From Cyanobium sp. N.Huapi 1H5 (GTDB lineage: Bacteria; Cyanobacteriota; Cyanobacteriia; PCC-6307; Cyanobiaceae), in the NCBI RefSeq assembly GCF_024345535.1, contig NZ_JAGQBH010000002.1:372001-436000 (forward strand): a DNA stretch of 64,000 nt. Reading direction: 5' to 3'. A program made the position numbers and the translations under genes. Below, in pieces: positions 1 through 8,445 of the stretch (its first letter is position 1; every line of letters starts with the position of its first letter). The notes under the pieces were generated by a model. It did not search any database, was not told where the DNA came from, and saw only the letters and a program-made list of their open reading frames with translations.

Positions 1-28
1 CGATCGCCCTCGCCTGACCGGTTCCGCC

Positions 29-337
29 ATGGCCGCCCCCCCGCTGCTCGCGCTCGGACTCCTGCCGCTGCTGGCGATGCAGTCCCCGTGGTGGGAGAAC
101 TACGACATCCGCGAGCGGTTCCTCTGCGGTGACCGGTTCTCGGTGGTGCTGGAGCGCAACGCCTCCCAGGCGTCCCTGATCGCCGGGCGCACCCGCGCCA
201 CCCTGTTCCGGGAGGCCTCCGATGCCCCGGGCCTGCGCTATCAGAACGAGTCCCTGCGCGTGATCCTGCGGGGCGATGAACTCACGCTCGAGCAGCTGCC
301 CATCAAACGGGTCTGCGTGCGCAGCGAACAGGTATGA
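29..337 (+). CDS. Small secreted protein, possibly MliC-like lysozyme inhibitor
   Basis: A 102-residue protein with a hydrophobic N-terminus (about residues 4-17) that looks like a signal peptide or anchor, followed by a small beta-rich domain. The order F-C-G-D at about 32-35, a central G-x-x-Y-x-N around 75-80, a G-D-E-x-x-L stretch and a late Cys resembles the C-type lysozyme inhibitor (MliC) fold, which pairs two cysteines across a compact barrel. That resemblance is by eye only; the alternative is an unclassified small periplasmic protein. The stop overlaps the next start (ATGA at 334), so translational coupling with the next gene is likely. Confidence 0.6.
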   Translation: MAAPPLLALGLLPLLAMQSPWWENYDIRERFLCGDRFSVVLERNASQASLIAGRTRATLFREASDAPGLRYQNESLRVILRGDELTLEQLPIKRVCVRSEQV

Positions 338-513
338 AGCCCCTTTCCGATCGGGTCGTGATCGTGGCCCTGATCGCCGCGGTGGGCCTCTGCTTCGCCC
401 TGGCCTTCTGGACCGTGCGCCTGAACCCCTCCGGCGAGCCTCCGCTGCAGTGGCGTCAGGGGGGGCCCAGTGCCCTGCTGCCGGGTGCCCCGGCGCCGGC
501 CTTCCTTCCGTGA
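334..513 (+). CDS. Tiny single-pass membrane protein
   Basis: A 59-residue reading frame beginning with ATG that overlaps the preceding stop by four bases (ATGA) and itself ends in GTGA, the start of the following gene. Residues about 8-28 form one hydrophobic helix, and the remainder is Pro/Gly-rich. No family is recognised. The two coupled overlaps are the main argument that it is real, since they place it as the middle member of a three-gene unit of small envelope proteins. Confidence 0.5.
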   Translation: MKPLSDRVVIVALIAAVGLCFALAFWTVRLNPSGEPPLQWRQGGPSALLPGAPAPAFLP

Positions 514-866
514 GAGACCCCGCCGAGGAGCAGGACCAGCCGAAGCGCCAGCTCCATCCCCTGCCCAGGGGTCTGGTGGAGCTCTACGGGCTGCTGGCGG
601 TGCTGTTCGTGCTGGTGCCCGAGTGGATGGCCGGTGGGGCCCTGAAGGGCTTCCCGGAGGGACGGGAAGGCTCCGAGCTGCCCCTGCCGTCGATGGCCTG
701 GCAGCGGCTGCCGGAGCTGCAGCTGGCCTCCATGGGGCTGGCGGAGCTGCGGCTGCTGGCCCGTCGCGAGCACCTCCGGGGCTACACCACCATGGGCCGC
801 CAGCGGCTCACGAACCGCCTGATGCGACGGCTCTCCAGGCGGCGCGGCACCCCCAGGACGCTGTGA
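510..866 (+). CDS. Small membrane protein with a Rho-N/SAP-like C-terminal helix pair
   Basis: A 118-residue protein starting at GTG within the preceding stop (GTGA overlap). It has one hydrophobic segment (about residues 23-45). The basic C-terminus (about 75-118) has the pattern L-x-E-L-R-x-L-A-R-x-x-x-L-x-G-Y-x-x-M-x-x-x-x-L, which resembles the short two-helix Rho N-terminal/SAP fold that often binds nucleic acid or ribosomes. Function is unknown. The larger in-frame extension upstream to 276 is rejected because it runs through the two preceding genes. Confidence 0.6.
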   Translation: MRDPAEEQDQPKRQLHPLPRGLVELYGLLAVLFVLVPEWMAGGALKGFPEGREGSELPLPSMAWQRLPELQLASMGLAELRLLARREHLRGYTTMGRQRLTNRLMRRLSRRRGTPRTL

Positions 867-880
867 TAGCTTCATTCCGC

Positions 881-954
881 CGGGGCGTAGCGCAGCTTGG
901 TAGCGCACCACTTTGGGGTAGTGGGGGTCGTGGGTTCAAATCCCGCCGCTCCGA
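881..954 (+). tRNA. tRNA-Pro (anticodon GGG)
   Basis: A full cloverleaf can be drawn: the acceptor stem pairs 881-887 with 947-953 (one G-U), a D arm with GCGC/GCGC, an anticodon stem CCACT/AGTGG enclosing the loop TTGGGGT with GGG at positions 34-36, and a T arm GTGGG/CCCGC around TTCAAAT. The discriminator is A; CCA is not encoded. It reads CCC/CCU proline codons, CCC being common in this GC-rich DNA. A strong hairpin terminator follows at 1011-1039. Confidence 0.95.
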
Positions 955-1010
955 TTCAGCCGGTCCACCCAACGTTCGCCTCCCGCGAACACGGGTGCTT
1001 TTCCATCCCG

Positions 1011-1039
1011 TCAGCTGATCCCGTCAGCTGATTTTTTTT
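1011..1039 (+). terminator. Rho-independent terminator of tRNA-Pro
   Basis: Two copies of the self-complementary octamer TCAGCTGA (1011-1018 and 1024-1031) form an 8-bp stem with a 5-nt loop, immediately followed by eight T residues (1032-1039). It lies 57 bases after the tRNA and in the correct orientation. Confidence 0.85.
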
Positions 1040-1075
1040 GCCCATGTCCGGGGGCCGACCCGGGCTTCGTCCGCC

Positions 1076-1330
1076 TCAGCGCAGGCGGGTGAGCACGTTG
1101 AAGCGCACCAGCCAGCGGTTGACCCGCCGCCGCATCCGGGGGGGCACCTCCTGAACCAGCTGGAACAGCTCCTGGGAGGCCAACCGACGCAGGGCCCGCA
1201 CATCGACCCGCCAGAGGGCTTCCGCCTCCCGGATCAGCCGGGCCCAGGTGCGGGCCGTCTGCCAGCGGCGCACGCACTGCTGGGCGGGGTCAGCGCCTTC
1301 CACGGAGCCGATCGGCGGCCGGGTGACCAT
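1076..1330 (-). CDS. Small basic hypothetical protein
   Basis: An 84-residue Arg-rich, helical protein, unrecognised. The frame extends upstream to 1417, but the internal ATG at 1330 (M-V-T-R-P-P) is the more credible start, because the N-terminal extension is not conserved-looking and would crowd the exonuclease gene's terminus. It is convergent with tRNA-Pro and upstream of no obvious partner. Function unknown. Confidence 0.5.
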   Translation of the reverse strand: MVTRPPIGSVEGADPAQQCVRRWQTARTWARLIREAEALWRVDVRALRRLASQELFQLVQEVPPRMRRRVNRWLVRFNVLTRLR

Positions 1331-1451
1331 GACTCCGCCGCCGAAGAACACTCCAAGGGTGGGGAGCCTGGGCTGGAGCGCCCAGGATCCCCTGTTCTGC
1401 TTCAAGCATCGAAACAAAAACGGAAGATTCCCGGCCCAACGGCCACCCGCC

Positions 1452-2417
1452 TCAGGCGCTGTGGGCCAGCCCCTCGGCAGCGACCGGATCCGCCACCAGC
1501 TGGACGGGGAAGGGCAGCGCCTCCGCTTCGCGCCGGCTCAGCCGGCGGCTCCAGGCCCGCGGCACGGCCTCGTTCCAGCGGAAACCGGCTTCCCTGGCCC
1601 GGTGACGCTCGGCGTAGGGCAGTTCCGCCCGGTACAGGCTGCGGGGCTCCAGGGCGGCCAGCAGCAGCGCCTCCAGATCGGCGCAGCGCTCGAACACCTG
1701 GGCCAGGTAGATGCAGTCGGTGAGGGCCCGGTGGGCGGCCCAGACCGGCACCCCGTAGGCCAGGGCCAGATCACGGACCGAGGGGGCACTGCGCAGCTGG
1801 CGCTCGGCCGGCCAGCGGATGTCCTCCATCGAGCAGATCCAGGGGCGATCCAGCAGCGGCAGGGGCCCCAGGCCGAACCACTGGCGATCGAATGCGGCGT
1901 TGTGGGCCACCAGGGCATCACAGGTGGCCGCCATGGCCAGGAAACAGGCCAGGGCCTCCTGCCGGGGCTGCTCCAGCCGGGTCACGGCGGCGGGAATGCC
2001 GTTGATGGCCTCGGCGGCGTTGGCCGGGCAGGGCAGCAGGAACGACACCTGGGAGAGCACGGCCCTGTGGGGCACGTGGAACAGGATCGCCCCCACTTCG
2101 ATGCACTGCCCCTGGAGGGTGGAGAGGCCGGTGGTCTCCGTGTCCAGGATCAGCAGGGTCTCGGGTCCCCGCGGCAGGGCCCGCTGGGGACGGCCGGCGC
2201 AGGCGGGAAGGGAGATGGGCACCGGGCGCGGCGGTTCGATGGGGGTCTGGGGGGCCTGGGAAGCCGATGGCGCTGGCGGAGACGCGAGGGCCGGTGACGG
2301 GGCAGCCGCGGGCTCGAGGGCAGCCGCGGGCTCCTGGCCAGCCGCGGGCTCCGGGGCGGCCAGGCCCAGCAGGTCGTTCTGCTGCCAGAGACCGGGTTGC
2401 TCCTGCATCGACGTCAT
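1452..2417 (-). CDS. DEDDh-family 3'-5' exonuclease (DnaQ-like)
   Basis: A protein of about 321 residues with an exonuclease domain of the DNA polymerase III epsilon/RNase T superfamily: motif I L-D-T-E-T-T-G (Asp and Glu metal ligands), motif II N-A-A-F-D, and motif III A-H-R-A-L-T-D giving the catalytic His and last Asp. The N-terminal 60 or so residues are a Pro/Ala linker carrying three tandem 6-residue repeats. The C-terminal part (about 250-321) has a Trp/Arg-rich segment of unknown role. The start at 2417 (M-T-S-M) is preferred to 2465; the ATG at 2408 is equally possible. Function is DNA or RNA trimming; it is separate from the replicative subunit and its substrate cannot be deduced. 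Confidence 0.85.
   Translation of the reverse strand: MTSMQEQPGLWQQNDLLGLAAPEPAAGQEPAAALEPAAAPSPALASPPAPSASQAPQTPIEPPRPVPISLPACAGRPQRALPRGPETLLILDTETTGLSTLQGQCIEVGAILFHVPHRAVLSQVSFLLPCPANAAEAINGIPAAVTRLEQPRQEALACFLAMAATCDALVAHNAAFDRQWFGLGPLPLLDRPWICSMEDIRWPAERQLRSAPSVRDLALAYGVPVWAAHRALTDCIYLAQVFERCADLEALLLAALEPRSLYRAELPYAERHRAREAGFRWNEAVPRAWSRRLSRREAEALPFPVQLVADPVAAEGLAHSA
2303..2351. repeat. Three 18-bp tandem repeats within the exonuclease gene
   Basis: The 13-mer CAGCCGCGGGCTC occurs at 2303, 2321 and 2339, an exact 18-bp period. Being a multiple of three, it keeps frame and encodes a repeated E-P-A-A type hexapeptide linker. Confidence 0.8.
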
Positions 2418-2489
2418 GCGCTCGCTGGTCCATGGTCGCAAGCCGGGCAAGGTCCCATCGCCCACCCAGTGCCCCAGCCCCCCGGGCCC

Positions 2490-3017
2490 GTGACCGTCCT
2501 CGGCGGTGCCGGCTTCCTAGGGTTGGCGGATCCTGCCTCCGTCCCCCGCTCCGTGGCCCCAGCCCTCGCCCCCGGCGACACCGCCCCCCTGATCGCCCTC
2601 CCCGACCAGGACGGCAGCGAACGCCGCAGCGACCGGCTGGAGGGCAAGGCCCTGGTGCTGTTCTTCTATCCCAAGGACGAGACCCCCGGCTGCACCATGG
2701 AGGCCTGCGCCTTCCGCGACAGCTACGCCGACCTGCAGGCCCTCGGGGCCGAGGTCTGGGGCGTCAGCGGCGACGATGCCGCCAGCCACCGGCGCTTCGC
2801 CAACCGCCACCGGCTGCCCTTCCCGCTGCTGGTGGATGGGGGCAACCGGCTGCGCAAGGCCTTCGGTGTGCCCAGCGTGCTGGGGCTGCTGCCGGGCCGG
2901 GTCACCTACGTCATCGACGGGACGGGGGTGATCCGCCACGTGTTCAACAACCTGCTGGACGGACCGGCCCACCGGCGTGAGGCCCTCGACGCCCTGCGCA
3001 GCCTCCAGGCCTCCTGA
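2490..3017 (+). CDS. prxQ: Peroxiredoxin of the BCP/PrxQ class
   Basis: A thiol peroxidase of about 175 residues that reduces hydroperoxides, regenerated by thioredoxin. The motif F-Y-P-K-D-E-T-P-G-C-T-x-E-A-C places the peroxidatic Cys at about 68 and the resolving Cys five residues later at 73, diagnostic for the PrxQ/BCP type. A G-V-S-x-D motif and a terminal helix follow. The GTG at 2490 is the chosen start; an in-frame extension to 2397 overlaps the divergent exonuclease and is not needed. The N-terminal 20 residues are outside the family domain. Likely protects photosynthetic metabolism; cyanobacteria carry several such paralogues. Confidence 0.9.
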   Translation: MTVLGGAGFLGLADPASVPRSVAPALAPGDTAPLIALPDQDGSERRSDRLEGKALVLFFYPKDETPGCTMEACAFRDSYADLQALGAEVWGVSGDDAASHRRFANRHRLPFPLLVDGGNRLRKAFGVPSVLGLLPGRVTYVIDGTGVIRHVFNNLLDGPAHRREALDALRSLQAS

Positions 3018-3051
3018 GCCCGCTCGCGATCCAGCACAGGGGGAGAGGACG

Positions 3052-3798
3052 ATGACGGCGTGGCGACAGCAGGGGGAGCTCTGGCGGCTGGAACCCCCGG
3101 GGCGGCCCCGGGGGTTGATCGAATTCATCGGCGGCAGCTACCTGGCGGCCTCCCCCCAGCTGAGCTACCGGCGCTGTCTCGAGGCCCTGGCGGCCCGGGG
3201 CTGGCGCATCCACGCCTGGAGCTATGTGCCGGGCTTCGACCACCAGGCCCAGGCCAACGCCGCCTGGCGGCTGTTCCGCCAGCAGCGGGAGCTGGATCCG
3301 CTGGCCCCCCTGTCCCCCGGCGGGGCCGGCTCCCCCCTGATCCGGCTGGGCCACAGCCTCGGTTGCAAGCTGCATCTGCTCGCCCCCGACGGCGGCCGCC
3401 GCTGCGATGGCCTGGTGGCGCTCAGCTTCAACAACTTCTCGGCCGAGCGCTCGATCCCCTTCCTGGCGGAGCTGGGCCAGCAGTTCCGCTTCCGCAGCGA
3501 GTTCAGCCCCTCCCCGGAGGACACCCTGCGGCAGATCGGCAGCAGCTACAGCCAGCCCCGCAACCTGGTGGTGCGCTTCAGCCGCGACACCATCGACCAG
3601 AGCGGCCGCCTGATCGGCGTGCTGCAGGCCAGGGCCGGTGATGCCTCCACCCTGCTGGAGCTGCCGGGGGACCACCTCACCCCGGCCAGCGGCGGCCTGC
3701 GCAAGCAGTTCCTGGGGGAGTGGGCCGATGATCCGGCCCGCCAACGGTCCATGGAGCGGCTGGCGGAGCAGATCAGCGCCTGGTCCGGGACGGCCTGA
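3052..3798 (+). CDS. DUF1350 family alpha/beta-hydrolase-like protein
   Basis: A 248-residue member of the DUF1350 family common to cyanobacteria and plastids. The sequence F-I-G-G-S-Y-L-A near the N-terminus and G-H-S-L-G-C-K at about 100-106 resemble an alpha/beta-hydrolase core with a nucleophile elbow (Ser in G-H-S-L-G), and a G-D-H-L-T-P segment near the end would fit the His position. The ATG at 3052 follows a purine-rich GGGGAGAGG and is preferred over the longer frame from 2977 that overlaps prxQ. Substrate unknown. Confidence 0.85.
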   Translation: MTAWRQQGELWRLEPPGRPRGLIEFIGGSYLAASPQLSYRRCLEALAARGWRIHAWSYVPGFDHQAQANAAWRLFRQQRELDPLAPLSPGGAGSPLIRLGHSLGCKLHLLAPDGGRRCDGLVALSFNNFSAERSIPFLAELGQQFRFRSEFSPSPEDTLRQIGSSYSQPRNLVVRFSRDTIDQSGRLIGVLQARAGDASTLLELPGDHLTPASGGLRKQFLGEWADDPARQRSMERLAEQISAWSGTA

Positions 3799-3822
3799 GG
3801 CCACCCGGCCAGGCCAGCGCCC

Positions 3823-5796
3823 TCACACCCTCAGGGCATCGAGCACCGAACGGTCCTCCAGGGTGGAGGTGTCGCCGCTGACGTCCTCCCCCGCCGCCAG
3901 GGACCGCAGAATCCGACGCATGATCTTGCCGCTGCGGGTCTTGGGCAGGGCATCGGTGAAGCGGATCACGTCCGGCCGGGCGATCGGACCGATCTCCAGC
4001 CCCACGTGGCGGCGCAGCTCGGCCTCCAGGGCCGTATCGCCCTCGACGCCCACATCGAGGGTGACGAAGGCGACGATCCCCTCCCCCTTGAGCTCGTCGG
4101 GCCGGCCCACCACGGCCGCCTCCGCCACGGACGGGTGGCTCACCAGGGCCGATTCGATCTCCATCGTGCCCAGCCGGTGCCCCGAGACGTTGATCACGTC
4201 ATCAACCCGGCCCATCACCCAGAAGTAGCCGTCGGCGTCGCGGCGGGCGCCGTCACCGGCGAAGTACAGCCAGCTGCCGTCGGCGGGACGGATGTGCTCC
4301 CAGTAGCTGCGGCGGAAGCGCTCCGGGTCGCCATGGACGGTGCGCATCATGCCGGGCCAGGGGCGCCGCACCGCCAGGTAGCCCCCCTGTCCCGTCGGCA
4401 CGCTGTTGCCCTCGAGATCCACCACGTCGGCGGCAATGCCGGGCAGGGGCAGGGTGGCCGATCCCGGCTTGGTGGGGGTGGCCCCGGGCAGGGGGCTGAT
4501 CATCACCCCACCGGTCTCCGTCTGCCACCAGGTGTCCACCACGGGGCAGCGGTCGCCGCCGATCACATCCCGGTACCACATCCAGGCTTCGGGATTGATC
4601 GGCTCACCGACGGTGCCGAGGATCCGCAGGCTGGACATGTCGGACTGGTCGGGCACCGCGCGGCCGCTCTTCATGAAGGCGCGGATGGCGGTGGGGGCGG
4701 TGTAGAAGATCGTCACCCGGTGCTTCTCGATCACTTCCCAGAAGGCCCCCGGCCGGGAGGGGCGCGGCGCGCCCTCGTACATCAGGGTCGTGGCACCGTT
4801 GGACAGTGGCCCGTAGACGATGTAGCTGTGGCCGGTGATCCAGCCCACATCGGCGGTGCACCAGTGGATGTCGTCCTCGCGGATGTCGAAGATCCACTGG
4901 AAGGTGAGGTGGGCCCAGAGGTTGTAGCCGGCGGTGGTGTGCACCACCCCCTTGGGCTTGCCGGTGGAGCCGGAGGTGTAGAGCACGAACAGCCGGTCCT
5001 CGCTGGCCATGGGCTCGGCCGGGCAGTCGGCGCTCTGGCCGTCCACCAGCTCGTGCCACCAGACATCGCGACCGGCCTCGAAGCCGGTGGGCTCGCCGGT
5101 GCGCCGCACCACCAGCACGTGCTCGACGCTGGGGCACCCCTCCGCCAGGGCCTGGTCCACGGCGGGCTTGAGCGCCACCGCCTTGTCCTTGCGGAAGCCA
5201 CCGTCGGCGGTGACCACCAGCTTCACCTGGCCGTCGATCAGGCGGTCGCGCAGGGCCTCGGCCGAGAAACCGCCGAACACCACCGAGTGGGGGGCGCCGA
5301 TGCGGGCACAGGCCAGCATGGCGATGGCCGCCTCCGGCACCATCGGCATGTAAAGGGCCACCAGATCGCCCTTGCCGACGCCGAGGGACTTGAGGGCGTT
5401 GGCGGCGCGGCAGACCTCGGCGTGCAGCTCGCGGTAGGTGAAGGAGCGGCCGTCGCCCGGCTCCCCCTCCCAGATCAGGGCCGTCTTGTCGGCGCGGGGG
5501 CCGGCCAGATGGCGATCGAGGCAGTTGTAGGAAAGATTCGTTGTGCCCCCCTCGAACCAGCGGGCGAACGGGGGGTTGCTCCAGTCCAGCACCGTGTCGA
5601 AGGGCTCGAACCAGTGCAGTTCCTTCCGGGCGGCCTCGCCCCAGAAGCTGTCCGGATCGGCCGCGGCTTGGGCCGCCAGGGCCTGGTAGGCCGCCATCGA
5701 ACCGATGCGGGCCTCGGCGGCCAGCGCCGGCGGCGGGGCGAACTGCCGCTGTTCCTGGAGCACCGACTCGATGGTGGGCGAGGAGTCCTGGGTCAT
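3823..5796 (-). CDS. acsA: Acetyl-CoA synthetase
   Basis: A 657-residue AMP-forming acetate:CoA ligase, full length for the family (about 650). It converts acetate, ATP and CoA to acetyl-CoA through an acetyl-adenylate. Visible: the ATP-binding P-loop-like [11 protein letters not shown] from about residue 273, the G-H-R-L-G-T-M-E-I hinge region and the C-terminal [11 protein letters not shown], whose Lys (about 624) is the acetylation-sensitive adenylation residue. The start at 5796 (M-T-Q-D-S) is chosen because the upstream 12 residues to 5832 are not family-like. Cytoplasmic; acetate scavenging or recycling. Confidence 0.96.
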   Translation of the reverse strand: MTQDSSPTIESVLQEQRQFAPPPALAAEARIGSMAAYQALAAQAAADPDSFWGEAARKELHWFEPFDTVLDWSNPPFARWFEGGTTNLSYNCLDRHLAGPRADKTALIWEGEPGDGRSFTYRELHAEVCRAANALKSLGVGKGDLVALYMPMVPEAAIAMLACARIGAPHSVVFGGFSAEALRDRLIDGQVKLVVTADGGFRKDKAVALKPAVDQALAEGCPSVEHVLVVRRTGEPTGFEAGRDVWWHELVDGQSADCPAEPMASEDRLFVLYTSGSTGKPKGVVHTTAGYNLWAHLTFQWIFDIREDDIHWCTADVGWITGHSYIVYGPLSNGATTLMYEGAPRPSRPGAFWEVIEKHRVTIFYTAPTAIRAFMKSGRAVPDQSDMSSLRILGTVGEPINPEAWMWYRDVIGGDRCPVVDTWWQTETGGVMISPLPGATPTKPGSATLPLPGIAADVVDLEGNSVPTGQGGYLAVRRPWPGMMRTVHGDPERFRRSYWEHIRPADGSWLYFAGDGARRDADGYFWVMGRVDDVINVSGHRLGTMEIESALVSHPSVAEAAVVGRPDELKGEGIVAFVTLDVGVEGDTALEAELRRHVGLEIGPIARPDVIRFTDALPKTRSGKIMRRILRSLAAGEDVSGDTSTLEDRSVLDALRV

Positions 5797-5875
5797 GGCA
5801 AGGCCTGCCGGGCAGGCTGGGGCATGGTGCATTCAACCGCAGCCGGGCCACGCTGGAGACCACCGCCCCCCTCCC

Positions 5876-6328
5876 ATGCCCGCCTGGTTGACGATCCTGC
5901 TGGTGATGGGCCTGGTGATCGCCGTCCTCACCCCGAGCCGCCAGCAGTTCGCCTGGTTCCTGCGGCTGCGGCGCCCCCGCTGGCTCACCTTCGAGCGCTG
6001 GATCCCGCTGATCTGGTCGCTGATCTACGTGTGCTTCTACGCCTCGGCCCTGCTCCGCTGGCGGGCCGGTGGGGCGGCGGCGCCGCTGGCCATGGCCGCC
6101 TACCTGGTGCTGCTCGTCCTGGTGCAGGGCTACACGCTGCTGATCTGCCGCACGCGCCGAGTGGCCTGGGGAACGGCGGCGGGCCTGGCCGGCTGGATCT
6201 GGGGCCTGGCCCTGGCCCTGGCGACGCTGGCCGTTTCGCCGACTGCCGCGCTGCTGCTGGTTCCGTTCCTGCTCTGGAGCCCGATCGGCACGTTCGTCAC
6301 CTGGCGGATGCAGCGACTGAACCGCTGA
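5876..6328 (+). CDS. TspO/MBR-family membrane protein (copy 1)
   Basis: A 150-residue protein with about five predicted membrane helices. The family signature is visible: R-W-I-P-L-I-W-S-L-I-Y (Trp-Pro-x-x-W with Tyr) at about 41-51, and a terminal L-W-S-P-I-G-T-F-V segment. TspO proteins bind porphyrins/tetrapyrroles and affect stress responses; in cyanobacteria a link to chlorophyll or bilin turnover and light/salt stress has been proposed. It is divergent from acsA with a short shared promoter region. A second, more distant TspO-like gene lies at 20870. Confidence 0.75.
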   Translation: MPAWLTILLVMGLVIAVLTPSRQQFAWFLRLRRPRWLTFERWIPLIWSLIYVCFYASALLRWRAGGAAAPLAMAAYLVLLVLVQGYTLLICRTRRVAWGTAAGLAGWIWGLALALATLAVSPTAALLLVPFLLWSPIGTFVTWRMQRLNR

Positions 6329-6437
6329 ACGCGGGGCGTTCAGGAGCGCCCGGCCGGGCGATCAGGGCTGCTCATCCCTGCTTGGCAAGATCGGCCGGCG
6401 GCGTTAGCCAGGGAACGACCCCACGGGACTGGAGCGG

Positions 6438-6755
6438 ATGGCCATGGAGGAGCAGCCGATCACGCCCCACGCCGGCCCGACGCTCGACGCCGACGGCAAC
6501 CTCACCTACGTGGGGGACGACGGTCGCCGCTACGTGGTCGGGCTGCCGCCGGACATCGATGAGGACAACGTCGAGAAGGTGATGACCCTGCTGCGGGGCG
6601 GCACGGCCCTGTTCCAGCAGATCGAGGGGCTCTGCCAGCGCTGGATCAGCGAGGTGAGCGGCAGCGAACTGGATGAGCGGGCCGCCCTGGTGCTGCTGCT
6701 CACCACCCTGGAGACCGCCCTGGAGGATCGCTACCCCGAGAACGATCCGTCCTGA
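6438..6755 (+). CDS. Conserved-looking small acidic protein
   Basis: A 105-residue acidic, soluble protein with no signal peptide. It begins with a short region resembling D-A-D-G-N-L-T-Y-V followed by an alpha-helical segment. No family recognised. The stop overlaps the next start by one base (TGATG at 6753-6757), suggesting co-translation with the HAD phosphatase. The ATG at 6444 is an alternative start. Confidence 0.7.
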   Translation: MAMEEQPITPHAGPTLDADGNLTYVGDDGRRYVVGLPPDIDEDNVEKVMTLLRGGTALFQQIEGLCQRWISEVSGSELDERAALVLLLTTLETALEDRYPENDPS

Positions 6756-7429
6756 TGCAGGCTGGTGGGATGCCCCAGCGACCCGCCGCCTGCCTGTTCG
6801 ATCTCGACGGTCTGCTGCTGGACACCGAGCCCGCCCATGCCCAGGCCTGGCAGGCGGCGGCCAGCCGCTTCGGCCGGCCCCTCGATGACGCCGAGCTGCT
6901 CAGCCTGCGCGGCCGCCGGCGACACGACTGCGCCGGCCAGGTGCGCCAGTGGATCGCTGCCGCGGGCGGGCCCCGCCTGAGCGAGGCGGAGCTGCTGGCG
7001 GTGCGCCAGCCCATCGCCGAGGCCCTGCTGGCCTCCGCCCCAGCCATGCCCGGTGCCGAGGCCCTGGTGCGGCGCTGCCGGGCCCTGGGCATCCCGATGG
7101 CGCTGGCCACCAGCAGTGCCCGCCCGGCGGTGGCGATCAAGGTGAGCCCCCACCCCTGGATGGCCCTAATCGAGGAAAGGGTCCATGGCGACGATCCGGA
7201 GCTGGGCGACGGCAAGCCCGCCCCGGATGCCTTCCTGCTGGCGGCCCGGCGCCTTGGGGTGCCACCGGCCGCCTGCTGGGCGTTCGAGGATTCCAGCGCC
7301 GGTGTCACCGCAGCCCTCGGCGCGGGCTGCCGGGTGCACGTGCTGCTGCCGCCGGGGGTGAGCTGCCGGGCCTACCCCGAGGGGGTGGTCTGCCTGAACT
7401 CACTGGAGGAGGTGCGGCTGGATCCCTAG
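6755..7429 (+). CDS. HAD-superfamily hydrolase, beta-phosphoglucomutase-like
   Basis: A 224-residue haloacid dehalogenase-type phosphatase or mutase. Motif I is L-F-D-L-D-G-L-L-L-D-T-E (nucleophile Asp at about 17 and general acid Asp at 19), motif II is L-A-T-S-S-A-R, motif III Lys lies in G-K-P-A-P-D, and motif IV is F-E-D-S-S-A-G. The four-helix cap between motifs I and II matches the subclass that includes beta-phosphoglucomutase and sugar-phosphate phosphatases. Substrate is undetermined. The region between motifs II and III is slightly short relative to typical members. Confidence 0.85.
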   Translation: MQAGGMPQRPAACLFDLDGLLLDTEPAHAQAWQAAASRFGRPLDDAELLSLRGRRRHDCAGQVRQWIAAAGGPRLSEAELLAVRQPIAEALLASAPAMPGAEALVRRCRALGIPMALATSSARPAVAIKVSPHPWMALIEERVHGDDPELGDGKPAPDAFLLAARRLGVPPAACWAFEDSSAGVTAALGAGCRVHVLLPPGVSCRAYPEGVVCLNSLEEVRLDP

Positions 7430-7436
7430 GGCCGGA

Positions 7437-8408
7437 TCAGTAGAGGCGGCTGAGAACGAATTCCGGCAGGGCCCGCAGGGCGCTGCGGGGCTCGGAGGGG
7501 GGCAGCCAATCGATCGCCTCATGGGCCTCGCGGGCGAAGCCTTCGGCCAGGGCCCGGGAACGGCCGATGGCCTCGCAGCCGCGCACCATCGCCAGGGCCT
7601 GGTCGAGGTCGCCGGCCTCGCAGAACTCGCGCTCGATCAGCCCCGCCAGGGCGGGCCGCTCCTCCAGGGCATAGAGCACCGGGGCGGTGAGGTAGCCGGA
7701 GGCCAGGTCGCTGGCGGCGGGCTTGCCGAGCTGCTGGTCGCTGGCGGTGAAATCAAGGATGTCGTCCACCACCTGGAAAGCCAGGCCCAGCTGGCGCCCG
7801 AAGCGGTAGAGGCCATCGAGGCGCGGCTCGCTGAGGCCGGTGAGCACCCCGGCGGCCCGGGCGCTGTTGGCGATCAGGGAGGCGGTCTTGCAGTAGCTCT
7901 TCTCGAGGTAGGTCTCGAAGCTCTGGCCCGTGTCGTAGCGGAACAGGCCCTGGCGCACCTCGCCATCGGCGAGATCCATGATCACGCGCGAGAGCAGCTT
8001 GACGACATCGAGGTCGTCGAGGTTGGCGAGGTGCCAGCTGGCCTGGGCGAAGAGGAAATCGCCGGCCAGCACCGCCACGCGGTGGTTGAAGCGGCTGTGC
8101 ACCGTGGCCACCCCCCGGCGGGTGGCGGCCCCGTCGACCACGTCGTCGTGGACGAGGGAGGCGGTGTGGATCATCTCGGTGATCTCCGCCAGCCGCCGGT
8201 GGCGGGGGCTGAGGCCACCGTCGGGAGCGATGGCCCGCGACAGCAGCAGCACGATGCCAGGCCGCAGCCGCTTGCCGCCGGCCGCGAACAGGTGCTCGGC
8301 GGCCGCCTGCAGAATCGGATGGCCGGCGCCGATCAGGCTGCGCAGGTCGGCCAGCAGGGCATCGAGGTCGGACTCCACCGGCTGGAGCAACTCTGCAACC
8401 GTCGCCAC
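7437..8408 (-). CDS. sds: All-trans prenyl (solanesyl) diphosphate synthase
   Basis: A 323-residue long-chain isoprenyl diphosphate synthase, which extends FPP/GGPP with IPP to make the C45 tail of plastoquinone-9. The first Asp-rich motif L-V-H-D-D-V-V-D, the G-K-R-L-R-P substrate motif and the second Asp motif Q-V-V-D-D-I-L-D are all present. The real start is the GTG at 8408, preceded by a strong GGAGGTGA; the longer frame to 8684 overlaps murI and is noncoding. Convergent with the HAD gene. Confidence 0.93.
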   Translation of the reverse strand: MATVAELLQPVESDLDALLADLRSLIGAGHPILQAAAEHLFAAGGKRLRPGIVLLLSRAIAPDGGLSPRHRRLAEITEMIHTASLVHDDVVDGAATRRGVATVHSRFNHRVAVLAGDFLFAQASWHLANLDDLDVVKLLSRVIMDLADGEVRQGLFRYDTGQSFETYLEKSYCKTASLIANSARAAGVLTGLSEPRLDGLYRFGRQLGLAFQVVDDILDFTASDQQLGKPAASDLASGYLTAPVLYALEERPALAGLIEREFCEAGDLDQALAMVRGCEAIGRSRALAEGFAREAHEAIDWLPPSEPRSALRALPEFVLSRLY

Positions 8409-8445
8409 GTCACCTCCACGATGAAGGGATCCTAGGGGCCGTGCC

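Noticed and set aside
1-17. Possible tail of an upstream gene ending in TGA at 15-17
   Set aside because: Only four codons are available, so coding cannot be supported.
4006-6582. Long plus-strand open frame of 858 codons
   Set aside because: It is antisense to acsA and its sequence has the His/Gly-rich look of a GC shadow; no motif is present.
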